This document shows positions 1-8,420 of a DNA stretch of 64,000 bases, piece after piece. The stretch's first letter is position 1. The number at the start of each line of letters is the position of its first letter. The notes beneath the pieces are model-generated. The model saw nothing but the letters and a program-made list of their open reading frames with translations. It ran no database searches and was not told the origin of the DNA. Location: contig JAEZCT010000002.1 in NCBI GenBank assembly GCA_023433405.1, positions 5,900-69,899 on the forward strand, read 5' to 3'. The translations under genes were made by a program, and so were the position numbers. The stretch comes from Bacillota bacterium (lineage in GTDB: Bacteria; Bacillota; Clostridia; Oscillospirales; Ruminococcaceae).

Positions 1-502
1 CAATAATAAACACGATATTGACAATCTCTATAATGAAGTTGAGAATACCATTTGAAAGGGCGTCGGAGACGGCATTGACATAATGCACCACGCGCACAAA
101 TATCTTGCCGTGGGGGCGGTTGTCGTAGTAAGAAAAGGACAGCTTTTGAAGGTGCTCGAACAGGTCCTTTCGGATATCGTGGATAATGCTCTGCCCAACC
201 CGGGCAACGATGACGGTGCGAATGCTGTTAAACACGATATTGAGCACAATGGTGCCTGCAAGCAGCAGGCTTAGGGTTATAAGCTGTTGGGTATCCTTGC
301 TGGGAATCGCCTCATCCAGCGCCTTCTGCGCGAACAGGGGGCCGGACAGCCCGATTATGCTGCCGATGGCGCTTAAGGCTAAAGCACCAATCAGCCCGCC
401 AAGGTAGCGCTTAATATAGGTAAAGCAGAATTTGAGGTTCGCAAAATTAAACGGAGCCTCAAGCTCTTCATCCTGATCAAAACGATTACGCGCCAATCTC
501 AT
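1..502 (-). CDS. ABC exporter subunit, N-terminal transmembrane part (cut by window edge)
   Basis: Reading the minus strand from an ATG at 502 gives an open frame to the window edge (167 codons), beginning MRLARNRFDQDEELE and continuing into a hydrophobic ABC type-1 transmembrane domain with the family-typical pattern RKDLFEHLQKLSFSYYD. The ATP-binding half lies outside the window. Its start overlaps the last 17 bases of the preceding half-transporter gene, so the two are translationally coupled. The partner has a degenerate ATP site, so this subunit should carry the catalytic Glu of the consensus site; that part cannot be seen here. Substrate unknown; heterodimeric exporters of this class often move drugs, lipids or peptides. 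Confidence 0.9.
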   Translation of the reverse strand, partial: MRLARNRFDQDEELEAPFNFANLKFCFTYIKRYLGGLIGALALSAIGSIIGLSGPLFAQKALDEAIPSKDTQQLITLSLLLAGTIVLNIVFNSIRTVIVARVGQSIIHDIRKDLFEHLQKLSFSYYDNRPHGKIFVRVVHYVNAVSDALSNGILNFIIEIVNIVFII

Positions 503-2228
503 CAGCCTCCTTCGTTCCGTTTTGCAGCGACCAGATGCGGTAATAAAATCCGCGCTTTGCGAGCAGCTCGTCATGGGTGCCGCGTTCCGCAATGCGTCCC
601 CCGTCCAGCACAATAATTTCCTCCGCGTGCTTTACGGAGGAGATGCGCTGGGCAATGATGATCTTGGTGCATTCAAACGGCAGCTTGCGAAGCTCTTTTT
701 GTATGTATTGCTCAGTTTCCATATCCAGCGCCGAGGTGGTGTCATCAAGAATCAGCACACTGGGCTGCATGGCAAGAGCGCGGGCAAGAGAGATACGCTG
801 CTTTTGTCCGCCCGAAAGCCCGACACCCCGCTCTCCCACCAGCGTATCGTACCCGTCGCTCATTTTCATAATAAAGTCGTGGGCACCGGCGGCCTTGGCG
901 CACTGTATAATCTCCTCGTCACTCAGGTCTGCGTTACCATAGGCAATGTTCGCCGCCACCGTATCCGAAAACAGGAATACATCCTGCATCGCAAGCCCGA
1001 TGGAGGTGCGAAGGTCGGTTAAGGTCAGGTGCTTAAGGGTATGCCCGTCAAGCAGCACCTGCCCCTGGGTGGGGTCAAAGAAACGAAGCAGCATATTAAT
1101 CAGCGTCGTTTTACCCGATCCCGTGGTTCCCATAATACCGAGGGTTTTGCCAGGCTCTATGTGAAAGCTAATGTCCTTTAGCAGCTCCTCACCATCCAGC
1201 TTCAGGCTTACGTTTTTATACTCCACCTCACCGCGCAGGCGGCCGGAAACCGGCGCGGACTTGCGCAGGTCGAGCGAATGGGGCTGGGCGTAAAACAGCT
1301 CAATCACCATATTGCAGGAGGCGAAGAAGCGCTGTATGTCGTTAATAAGCATCCCAAGGTTTTTTAGCGGCATGGCAAGCGCCCAGGTTAGGGAGGAGAA
1401 GGCGAGCATTTCGCCGGCGGTAATGCGCCCCTCAATCATAAACAGGCCGCCCACCAGCAGGGCGGTAATGGTCAGCGACTGCGAAAGCGCCTCTATTACC
1501 GGCTGGAATTTAACACCCACACGCACAGCCACAAGGTTTGTGTTGCGGTAGTCCTCATTGCGTTCATTAAACTTGCGCTTCTCCTGCTCCTCTTGGGCAA
1601 AGGCCTTTACTACGCGGTTGCCGTCAATGTTCTCCTGCGCCGCGGTGCTCATGCGGGAGAGCTTTTCGCGCAGGGTAATATACTTTGGGCGGATAATGCG
1701 GGAGAACAGGTGGGATACCAGCAAGATTACAGGGGTAATTGCCGCAAGGCAGAGGGTCATGAGCCCGTCAACGGTAGAAAAATAGATAATCGTCACCGCA
1801 AACAGCACAACGGAATCTACAATATTGTAGCTTACCCATGCCACTGAGTGGCGAATCATATCCAGGTCGTTGGTCATGCGGGTCATCAGGTCGCCGGTGC
1901 GCAGGCGCGCAAAAAAACGGTGGTCGCCATTTTGAATTACTTCATACAGATGGCGGCGCACCGCGTCAAGCATGGTTTGGCTGCTGGTTTCCAGGCACAT
2001 AACCATCAGGTATCGCAGCGTCAGGCGTGTCGCCTGCACCGCGAGCATCAGGCCCAGTAAGGGCAGCAGCCTTTCGGTGCTTTGGGGGGTTATCACCTCG
2101 TCGATAAGCCTTTGAGAAAGCATGGGGTTTACAATAATCAAACAGCAGGTTACGGCACTTAAAATCATGCCGATTACAAACAAGTGACGTTTTTTCAGGT
2201 TTGCCCAAACCCATTTGAACTGAAACAT
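486..2228 (-). CDS. Heterodimeric ABC exporter, subunit with degenerate ATP site
   Basis: A 580-aa half transporter with an N-terminal six-helix membrane domain and a C-terminal nucleotide-binding domain. Walker A (GTTGSGKTT) is near residue 366, the signature LSGGQKQR near 470 and Walker B (VLILDD) near 491. Asp replaces the usual catalytic Glu after Walker B, and Gln replaces the switch His (IIAQR). This pair of changes is known from the non-catalytic subunit of TM287/288- or LmrCD-type heterodimers, and it fits the overlapping partner gene downstream. The start at 2228 follows AGAAAGGG. A consensus promoter lies about 140 bases upstream. Substrate cannot be told from sequence. Confidence 0.93.
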   Translation of the reverse strand: MFQFKWVWANLKKRHLFVIGMILSAVTCCLIIVNPMLSQRLIDEVITPQSTERLLPLLGLMLAVQATRLTLRYLMVMCLETSSQTMLDAVRRHLYEVIQNGDHRFFARLRTGDLMTRMTNDLDMIRHSVAWVSYNIVDSVVLFAVTIIYFSTVDGLMTLCLAAITPVILLVSHLFSRIIRPKYITLREKLSRMSTAAQENIDGNRVVKAFAQEEQEKRKFNERNEDYRNTNLVAVRVGVKFQPVIEALSQSLTITALLVGGLFMIEGRITAGEMLAFSSLTWALAMPLKNLGMLINDIQRFFASCNMVIELFYAQPHSLDLRKSAPVSGRLRGEVEYKNVSLKLDGEELLKDISFHIEPGKTLGIMGTTGSGKTTLINMLLRFFDPTQGQVLLDGHTLKHLTLTDLRTSIGLAMQDVFLFSDTVAANIAYGNADLSDEEIIQCAKAAGAHDFIMKMSDGYDTLVGERGVGLSGGQKQRISLARALAMQPSVLILDDTTSALDMETEQYIQKELRKLPFECTKIIIAQRISSVKHAEEIIVLDGGRIAERGTHDELLAKRGFYYRIWSLQNGTKEADEIGA

Positions 2229-2780
2229 GTTAACAGCCCTTTCTGCGATGGGTAGATAATGAGTAATAAGTATAAACGAGTAGGGGGAGCGCTACCTCAG
2301 CAGCCGCGTTGAGGCGTAAGGCATGTTTTCGTTAATCTTTTCGGGGGGTACTGGAAATTGACTTTTACCACATTATAATGAATCCATCTCTGATGTCAAG
2401 GCTTTTGGAGAAATTAGCTGGGTCAAAAAAACCACGAAAAAATCGTATAAATTGCGGGTAACCCGGTTGACCGTTCCAAACAGGGGTTAAAAGCCCCTTT
2501 GCCTTTTGGACGCCGCGCTAGCAGCAAGGGAAGCTTGTACGCTGTGGCTGCGGCTTTTAAGTTACAGTGCAGCCTTTGCATGCAAGCCCTATGAACGTTT
2601 TACATTTAAAGTACATCCTGTTTACTTTGAACTGGTATCCCTTAACCTATTATTGTGATAAATTATAGGTGTAAGATGGAAAAATGAGAAAAAGTACGCT
2701 TTTTTATGCCGATGTGTCTGACAAAAACAGGAGCGGCAGTGTGCTTTTGCAAAGCAGTGTGAAAAGGAGGTAAGCCTATC
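2229..2780. other. Divergent intergenic region between the ABC operon and the CheY module
   Basis: About 550 bases without a gene. It holds the minus-strand promoter at 2372-2399 and a small AGGGG/CCCCT hairpin near 2481-2499. Upstream of the CheY gene is an AT-rich stretch (about 2645-2670) that could be a promoter, but it has no clear -35/-10 pair. A strong AAAGGAGG site at 2763-2770 serves the CheY gene. No riboswitch or RNA gene was recognised. Confidence 0.5.
2372..2399 (-). promoter_or_regulatory. Sigma-A-type promoter of the ABC exporter operon
   Basis: On the minus strand a perfect TTGACA (2394-2399) is followed after 16 bases by a perfect TATAAT (2372-2377). Transcription would start near 2365, giving a leader of about 135 bases before the ABC gene. 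Confidence 0.8.
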
Positions 2781-3197
2781 ATGAAAAGGGTCATGATTGT
2801 TGACGATTCCCTGATTGTAAGAGTGAATCTGAAAAAGGTTTTTGAGAGCCAGGGCTATCAGGTCGTCGCGGAGGCGGCTAACGGCCAGGATGCGGTGGAA
2901 AAGTATGAAAAGCTAAAGCCCGATCTTGTGACGATGGACATTACCATGCCGGTGCTCGATGGAATCTCCGCCCTGCAAAGGATACGCGAAATGGATGAGG
3001 AAGCCTGTGTCGTGATGATCTCCGCGCTGGGGCAGGAGATTAAAATTATCGAGGCTATGAACTGCGGCGCAAGGCATTACATTGTCAAGCCCTTTAAGGA
3101 TGAAGACGTAATCAGCAAGATTGACAGCATTTTTGATTGCGCAATGTGCCAAGTGTGTCAAGTGGAGGAACAAGCGGATGTCGTTGTTTCCAGATAG
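2781..3197 (+). CDS. CheY-like single-domain response regulator
   Basis: A 138-aa receiver domain. The acidic pair D8/D9, the phospho-acceptor D53 (in VTMDITMP), Ser81 in the Thr/Ser switch position and K103 (IVKPF) are all in place. There is no output domain; the C-terminal 20 residues are a short Cys-containing tail (CAMCQVCQ). It starts after AAAGGAGG. It overlaps the next gene, a CheA-like kinase, by 20 bases, so it is very likely that kinase's phosphorylation target. The CheX-type phosphatase two genes on could remove the phosphate. No flagellar or chemoreceptor genes are nearby, so the output need not be motility. Confidence 0.93.
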   Translation: MKRVMIVDDSLIVRVNLKKVFESQGYQVVAEAANGQDAVEKYEKLKPDLVTMDITMPVLDGISALQRIREMDEEACVVMISALGQEIKIIEAMNCGARHYIVKPFKDEDVISKIDSIFDCAMCQVCQVEEQADVVVSR

Positions 3198-5154
3198 TCC
3201 GGCGGATATGTTTGAAAGTGAGAGCGTGGTGCAGCCCTTTGTCATTACGGCACCCACCGTGCGCTCCGATGTGGACGGGCAGTCGGTGAAGGAGCTGTTT
3301 GAACAGCACTCCGACGCCGAGGGCGTGGTGGTGACGGATGGGGGCTATCCCACCGGGCTGGTTATGCGCACCGCGTTTTTTCAAAAAATCGCCTCCCTGT
3401 ACGGCAACTCGCTGTATATGAAGCGGCCCATCAGCATCCTGATGGATACCGAGTTTTTAAAAGCAGACGTTAGCGACAAAATATCCCGGTTGAGTATCCT
3501 TGCAATGGGCAGAGAGCAGAGTAAGCTGTACGACTATGTCGTGGTGTTTAAAAACAAGGAATACCATGGCGTCATCAGCATCCGGCTGTTTTTAATGGAG
3601 CTTTCCAGCCGTAACGAGGCGCAGATCAGCGTATTAGTAAACCAGCAGCGCGAGCTGATAAGCGCCCACGAGCAGGAGATACTGCTGCGAAAGAACCTGG
3701 AATACCAGTCGGCGGCGGTCAAAAACCTTCTGGATCATGCCGATCAGGGGTTCTTGTGGTTTGGCAGGGATCTGGTCATAAAAAAGGATTACAGCTACAA
3801 ATGCAAGGGGATTTTTAACGTCTCTATCGGTGAATGTGAGTATATCGCGCTGGTAACCCCCTACTTCGGGGAGGATAAGGCCACGGTGTTCCGGCTTGCC
3901 TTTGAGAGCTACTTTAAGAACAACTCGCCGGTTACCGACAATGTGTACCTGACACTGCTGCCCGCTGACTGTGTGATTCGGGGCAAGCATATTCACATGG
4001 AGTACCGCAGGATTGAAAGCGGCGGCAATAAGGCTGTCATGGTTATTTTAAACGACGTTACAGAGCGGGTGAGCCTGGAAAAGGCGATGGAGCTCGACCG
4101 CAACAAACAGCGCCTGCTCATAAAGGCTTTTGGCTGTCAGTCACAGATTAAGCGGATGCTTGACGAGTTTCGGGATATCTTCTCAGGCGGCTACCGCAGC
4201 TTCTTTGAAGGTGGCTGCGATTTTAACGGCAGCCTGCATGAGCTGTACCGGTCGGTACACACCTTTAAGGGCGATTTTGCCCAGTATGGGTTTGTAAGCG
4301 CAGCCAACCGGCTGCATGACTTTGAGGACGCGCTCCTTGGGGTCATTAAGCTGGGGGAGGGGGCATCCTTCTCCGATGTAAACCGCATCCTGTCCGGCGC
4401 ACAGGCGGAGCAGATTCTAGCCGAGGATCTCGGCATTATCTATGACGCGGTGGGAGCCGGCTACTTTGAGCAAAACGAGTTTATTCCCATCCCCAAGGCA
4501 AGGCTCGCGGAGATAGAGAATGAGCTGCAAAAAGCAAAGGGCGCGTTAGCTCCCTCAGCCATTCTCGGACTAATAGAGGGCTTAAGGAGCAAGAACTGCA
4601 AGACGTTTTTGGAACAGTACCGCGATTACCTGCAATACCTTGCCGACCGGGTGATGAAGAGTATGCCCCTCTATTTGGTGGAGGGGGACGACATATACAT
4701 TGATGAAGATAAATACAGCGCGGTGCTCAAAGCCCTAGTGCATATCTACCGTAATATGATGGACCACGGGATAGAAGCGGATGAGGAGCGTCTAGAGCAG
4801 GGCAAGGATGTCAAAGGCATTGTTCACTGCGTGGTAAAAAGGACAGACGACGGGTGGTTTGGCATCTCCATTGCAGACGACGGTCGTGGTATTGATTTTG
4901 AAAAGATAAAGAAGAAAGCGTTGGACAACGGCTTATATACGGTGGAGGAGCTGGCTGGTATGACCGACACACAGAAAAACGAGCTGGTGTTTGCCGAGCA
5001 TATCTCCACCAAGGAAAGCGCCGATGCCCTTTCGGGGCGGGGGATGGGAATGTCAGCGGTGCGTGAAGCCTGCCGGGCAATGGGCGGCGAGATTGTCGTA
5101 ACCACAGAGAAGAGCCGGGGAACCACGTTTGTAATGAAATTGCCGCTGCGCTAA
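3178..5154 (+). CDS. CheA-like histidine kinase: sensor - PAS-like - Hpt - HATPase, no CheW domain
   Basis: I chose the ATG at 3178 (GTGGAGGA 9 bases upstream, overlapping the CheY gene), giving 658 aa; an in-frame ATG at 3121 lies inside CheY and lacks a site. Residues about 1-170 resemble the paired CBS-like sensor found on some GGDEF and kinase proteins (VVTDGGYPTGLVMR). A PAS-like segment with a coiled linker follows. An Hpt-type H box (VHTFKGDF) has the phospho-acceptor at about His361. The C-terminal CheA-type ATPase has an N box (RNMMDHGIE, about 526), G1 (DDGRGID, about 566) and G2 (GRGMGM, about 620). The CheA P2 and CheW-binding domains are absent, so it is probably a soluble kinase working outside receptor arrays. 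It sits between cheY- and cheX-like genes. Confidence 0.88.
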   Translation: MSLFPDSPADMFESESVVQPFVITAPTVRSDVDGQSVKELFEQHSDAEGVVVTDGGYPTGLVMRTAFFQKIASLYGNSLYMKRPISILMDTEFLKADVSDKISRLSILAMGREQSKLYDYVVVFKNKEYHGVISIRLFLMELSSRNEAQISVLVNQQRELISAHEQEILLRKNLEYQSAAVKNLLDHADQGFLWFGRDLVIKKDYSYKCKGIFNVSIGECEYIALVTPYFGEDKATVFRLAFESYFKNNSPVTDNVYLTLLPADCVIRGKHIHMEYRRIESGGNKAVMVILNDVTERVSLEKAMELDRNKQRLLIKAFGCQSQIKRMLDEFRDIFSGGYRSFFEGGCDFNGSLHELYRSVHTFKGDFAQYGFVSAANRLHDFEDALLGVIKLGEGASFSDVNRILSGAQAEQILAEDLGIIYDAVGAGYFEQNEFIPIPKARLAEIENELQKAKGALAPSAILGLIEGLRSKNCKTFLEQYRDYLQYLADRVMKSMPLYLVEGDDIYIDEDKYSAVLKALVHIYRNMMDHGIEADEERLEQGKDVKGIVHCVVKRTDDGWFGISIADDGRGIDFEKIKKKALDNGLYTVEELAGMTDTQKNELVFAEHISTKESADALSGRGMGMSAVREACRAMGGEIVVTTEKSRGTTFVMKLPLR

Positions 5155-5165
5155 AAAAGGAGTGT

Positions 5166-5636
5166 ATGTGTTTGGAAACTAAATTTTCTGGTATATTTAT
5201 AGACGCGTGGAGTACGGTGCTTGAATCCTTTACCTCAAAGAGCATTATGAGGGTGGATGTAAGGCCCCCGCAGGAAGCGCAGGAGACCCGCGATATCCTT
5301 GTATTTATGGGAATTGTGGGGGATATTGACGCGCAGATTGCAATGACAATGGACGCGGAGACCGGCAAAAATATAGCGTCGGAGATGCTTGGCGGAATTG
5401 AGATTACCGAGGTTAACGATTATGTCATCAGCGCGGTGGGGGAGCTTTGCAACATGATTATGGGCAACGCCTGCTCGAGCATCAGCATGACCAACACCAA
5501 CGTGGATATCACACCGCCCACCGTAATTGCCGACCAAAGCCCACCCGAATCGCTGAGAAAACCCACCTACAACATCTGCATCCTATTGGAGGATTTAGAG
5601 ACCATCGATTTTAACGTGGCGATGATGACGGCATAG
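5166..5636 (+). CDS. CheX-family CheY-P phosphatase
   Basis: About 154-156 aa of the CheC/CheX/FliY phosphatase fold, with one clear catalytic motif, E-x-x-N, in AVGELCNMIMGNA. That motif inserts beside the receiver phosphate in known members. The protein follows the CheA-like kinase by 11 bases and completes a three-gene phosphorelay. The ATG at 5166 is only 3 bases from GGAG (5159-5162). The in-frame TTG at 5172 has a 9-base spacing and may be the true start. CheX proteins usually act as dimers. Confidence 0.85.
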   Translation: MCLETKFSGIFIDAWSTVLESFTSKSIMRVDVRPPQEAQETRDILVFMGIVGDIDAQIAMTMDAETGKNIASEMLGGIEITEVNDYVISAVGELCNMIMGNACSSISMTNTNVDITPPTVIADQSPPESLRKPTYNICILLEDLETIDFNVAMMTA

Positions 5637-5644
5637 TTAGGCAT

Positions 5645-5752
5645 ATAGAAATCTCCCTAAAAAGAGTAGAATTAGGTAGGAATCCGCGTGAAAACTTATA
5701 AAGCAAAGCCTTTCACCTATTTTTCATACTCAATCAAATCGGATATTATTAT
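5645..5752 (-). repeat. MITE-like inverted-repeat element, diverged copy, minus orientation
   Basis: The reverse complement begins ATAATAATATCCGATTTGAT, carries GTTTTCACGCGGATT in the middle and ends CTCTTTTTAGGGAGATTTCTAT-like. It aligns end to end with the 102-bp element next to it but is clearly diverged. Together they form a head-to-head pair one base apart. Confidence 0.75.
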
Positions 5753-5753
5753 A

Positions 5754-5855
5754 ATACTAATATCCGATTTAAAAGAGTATAAAAATCAAGTGAAAAGCTT
5801 TAATTTATGGGTTTTCACGCGGATTTTTATCGACTCTTTTTGAGGAGATTAGTAT
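5754..5855 (+). repeat. MITE-like 102-bp element, full copy A
   Basis: Starts ATACTAATATCCGATTTA, ends GAGGAGATTAGTAT. The outer 34 bases at each end are imperfect inverted repeats sharing ATACTAAT, AAAAGAGT and ATAAAAATC. It is identical over all 102 bases to the copy at 26912-27013, 21 kb away. It contains no ORF. Confidence 0.9.
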
Positions 5856-5858
5856 AAG

Positions 5859-5890
5859 CAGAGAGGTACCGCGCGAGCGGTACCTCTCTG
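5859..5890. terminator. Strong hairpin between convergent cheX and lysA-like genes
   Basis: CAGAGAGGTACCGC pairs perfectly with GCGGTACCTCTCTG around a 4-base loop. It lies 21 bases beyond the stop of the minus-strand decarboxylase and at the end of the plus-strand repeat. It has no long T run on either side, so termination strength is uncertain. Confidence 0.6.
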
Positions 5891-5910
5891 TAGGGCACGG
5901 CGTAATTTGT

Positions 5911-7215
5911 CTATCGCGTCAAAGCCTTATCCTCAAACACGAAGCCTTTTTTATCGGCGCTTTGGTCAAATAGGTTCATAAAGTCAAAGGTGGCAAAGTA
6001 ATCGGCGGGAGTTTCGGCGCGGCGGATAAGCTGAGTCGTTCCGTCCTCGCGCAGCAGCACCTCCGCGGAGCGCAGCTTGCCGTTGTAGTTATAGCCCATT
6101 GAGAAGCCATGGGCGCCCGCGTCGTGGATATATAGAAGGTCGCCGATGCTAATCTTCGGCAGCATACGGTCTATGGCAAACTTATCGTTATTTTCGCAAA
6201 GACCGCCGGTGATGTCGTATTGATGGTCGCAGGGATCGTCCTCCTTGCCCATTACCGTAATGTGATGGTATGCGCCGTACATAGCGGGGCGCATGAGGTT
6301 TGCGGCGCAGGCATCAAGACCAATATACTCCTTGTGAATGTGCTTCTCGTGGATGGCGGTGGACACCAGCGCGCCGCTTTGGGCAAGCATGTAGCGGCCA
6401 AGCTCAGTGTAAAGGCTTACGTCCCCCATCCCTGCGGGAACCAGCACGGCCTCAAAGGCCTTGCGAACGCCTTCCCCGATGGCAAAAATATCGTTCTGGG
6501 GCTGGTTAGGACGGTAAGCGACGCCTACGCCACCCGAAAGATTGATAAACGCGAAATGCGCGCCGGTTTCCTTTTGCAGCTCTGCGGCTGTTTCAAACAG
6601 AATTCGGGCAAGGTTCGGGTAGTACCCGTTATCGGTGGTATTGCTGGCAAGAAAAGCGTGCAGGCCAAAGTGCTTTGCACCCTTTGCGAGCAGCTTTTTC
6701 ACCGCCTCGGTAAGCTGTGGCCGGGTCAGGCCGTATTTTGCCTCGCCAGGGTTATCCATTATCTCATTATCGATGGAGAAGGTGCCGCCCGGGTTGTAGC
6801 GCAGGCAGATGGTCTCGGGTATGCCCGCTATCTCCTCTAAATACTCAATGTGGGTGATATCATCCAGATTAATAATTGCGCCAAGCTTTGCGGCAAGGGC
6901 GTAGTCCTCACGCGGGGTGACGTTTGAGGAGAATATAATGTCCGTTCCTTTGAGTCCCACCGCGTCGCTGAGCACCAGCTCGGTGTAGCTCGAGCAGTCC
7001 GCTCCGCAGCCCTCCTCGTGCAGGATATCGAGAATTACGGGGTTTGGGGTTGCCTTTACGGCAAAATACTCACGAAACCCCTTGTTCCAGGCAAAGGCCT
7101 TATTCACATTGCGCGCGGTTTCGCGGATGCCTTTTTCATCATAGAGGTGAAAAGGCGTCGGGAAGCTTGCGGTAATTTCCTTCAGCTTATCCAAGCCGAC
7201 AAACGGTGTTTTCAT
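5911..7215 (-). CDS. lysA: Diaminopimelate decarboxylase family, fold-III PLP enzyme
   Basis: A 434-aa alanine-racemase-fold decarboxylase. The PLP Lys is K54 (YFAVKATPNP), the glycine-rich phosphate loop is LSGGVG, and the C-terminal CENNDKF segment corresponds to the CESGD substrate/PLP motif of LysA-type enzymes. The family converts meso-diaminopimelate to lysine, the last step of lysine synthesis; the ENND variant leaves some doubt about substrate. I chose the ATG at 7215, 9 bases after GGAAGG. A longer frame to 7338 runs through a decayed repeat and is not coding. It is a single-gene unit. Confidence 0.82.
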   Translation of the reverse strand: MKTPFVGLDKLKEITASFPTPFHLYDEKGIRETARNVNKAFAWNKGFREYFAVKATPNPVILDILHEEGCGADCSSYTELVLSDAVGLKGTDIIFSSNVTPREDYALAAKLGAIINLDDITHIEYLEEIAGIPETICLRYNPGGTFSIDNEIMDNPGEAKYGLTRPQLTEAVKKLLAKGAKHFGLHAFLASNTTDNGYYPNLARILFETAAELQKETGAHFAFINLSGGVGVAYRPNQPQNDIFAIGEGVRKAFEAVLVPAGMGDVSLYTELGRYMLAQSGALVSTAIHEKHIHKEYIGLDACAANLMRPAMYGAYHHITVMGKEDDPCDHQYDITGGLCENNDKFAIDRMLPKISIGDLLYIHDAGAHGFSMGYNYNGKLRSAEVLLREDGTTQLIRRAETPADYFATFDFMNLFDQSADKKGFVFEDKALTR

Positions 7216-7310
7216 TCTTGTCATCCTTCCATACATTGCAATCCATAAATTTATGCCAAGCATTACTGTCGGCAGAGCCCAAGCACTATTCCCCTCTGGG
7301 CAGTCCTGAA

Positions 7311-7360
7311 ATGCGAATCTCCTCAAAAAGTGTAGCATGGTAGATAAAACCCGCGTGATA
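7311..7360 (-). repeat. Decayed half copy of the MITE-like element
   Basis: Minus strand reads TCACGCGGGTTTTATC, then ACTTTTTGAGGAGATTCGCAT, matching the right half of the 102-bp element with several changes. No left half could be found. It lies just upstream of the decarboxylase gene. Confidence 0.55.
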
Positions 7361-7480
7361 CATTAGAGAGTCTGTGGCAGTAAGCATACTCGGAGTACAG
7401 AAGGTATAAGCACTCCTCCGCTTTACCTTTCCGCCGCCTCCTTGGTGCGAACAAACCCTCCTTTTGCTGTCACAAACGCC

Positions 7481-8308
7481 CTAATCCTTGTCAGCAATAA
7501 CGGCGGTGTAAAGCTCGCTTTTTCGATAGCCTGTTTCCGAGGCCGCGCGTTTCGCGGCCTCGGAAAGGGAAAGCCCCTCCCGGGCGTAGTCCTTCGCGAT
7601 GGCTACCGCCTGCTCGAGTGTCAGCCGTTCCACCACCTTCGGGGCGGCGCCGGTAATGAGCAGCACAAACTCTCCTCTTGGGGCGTTCGCGGCATAGTAC
7701 TCTACCGCTTCGCCAAGGGTGGTGCGCCGCACCTCCTCATGAATCTTGGTTAACTCCCGGGCAAGGGATATCTGGCGGTCACCGAACACCCGCAGCATGT
7801 CGGCAAGGGTGGCACGCAGCTTGTGGGGAGCCTCATAAAATATCAGTGTACGGGGGTTGTCCTTGACCTCATCCAAATGCTCGGCACGCGCCTTTTTTGC
7901 GGTGCTTAAAAAGCCTTCGAACGAAAAGCGGGAGGTAATAAGCCCCGATACCGCCAACGCGGATATGGCGGCGGAGGGACCCGGCACCACCTCCACGGGG
8001 ATTTCGCGGTTCCGGCACAGCCGAACCAAATCCTCACCCGGATCCGAGATACAGGGCATTCCGGCATCCGACACCACGGCACAGCTCTCGCCCGCCACAA
8101 TGCGCCCGAGAACATATTCGCCCCGCTCCCGCAGGTTGTGTTCATAATAGCTTATCATGGGCTTTTTAATGTCAAAGTGGGTTAAGAGCTTAAGGGTAAC
8201 CCGGGTATCCTCAGCGGCGATGAAATCCACCGTGGAGAGTACCTCCCGCGCACGGGGGGAAAGGTCGCCAAGATTGCCGATGGGGGTGCCTACCACATAT
8301 AGCTTCAT
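7481..8308 (-). CDS. rsmI: 16S rRNA (cytidine-1402 2'-O) methyltransferase RsmI
   Basis: A 275-aa tetrapyrrole-methylase-fold protein with the family N terminus LYVVGTPIGNLGDLS, the motif AAEDTR and the SAM-site stretch VSDAGMPCISDPG, then VVPGPSA. RsmI methylates the ribose of C1402 in the decoding centre of 16S rRNA using SAM. Length and motifs match the family along the whole protein. The trmN6-like gene lies upstream on the same strand with a gap of about 110 bases, the same pairing as yabB/yabC in Bacillus. Confidence 0.95.
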   Translation of the reverse strand: MKLYVVGTPIGNLGDLSPRAREVLSTVDFIAAEDTRVTLKLLTHFDIKKPMISYYEHNLRERGEYVLGRIVAGESCAVVSDAGMPCISDPGEDLVRLCRNREIPVEVVPGPSAAISALAVSGLITSRFSFEGFLSTAKKARAEHLDEVKDNPRTLIFYEAPHKLRATLADMLRVFGDRQISLARELTKIHEEVRRTTLGEAVEYYAANAPRGEFVLLITGAAPKVVERLTLEQAVAIAKDYAREGLSLSEAAKRAASETGYRKSELYTAVIADKD

Positions 8309-8420
8309 GGGCGAATCCTTTCTTTGTCATCCATTATTTCATATCATCCCCGCGTTTGCGCAAGAGAAAAGAAAGCTGTGAGGGTAGGGCAATAAAGTCC
8401 ACAAAAAGGCATGATTATGC

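Noticed and set aside
5862..5875. AGGTACCGCG resembling the T-box antiterminator signature
   Set aside because: It is part of a perfect hairpin downstream, not upstream, of the minus-strand lysA-like gene, and no specifier stem or T-box leader was found.
7216..7338. N-terminal extension of the decarboxylase to 475 aa
   Set aside because: The extra part is encoded by a decayed repeat element, and the GGAAGG site plus family alignment place the start at 7215.
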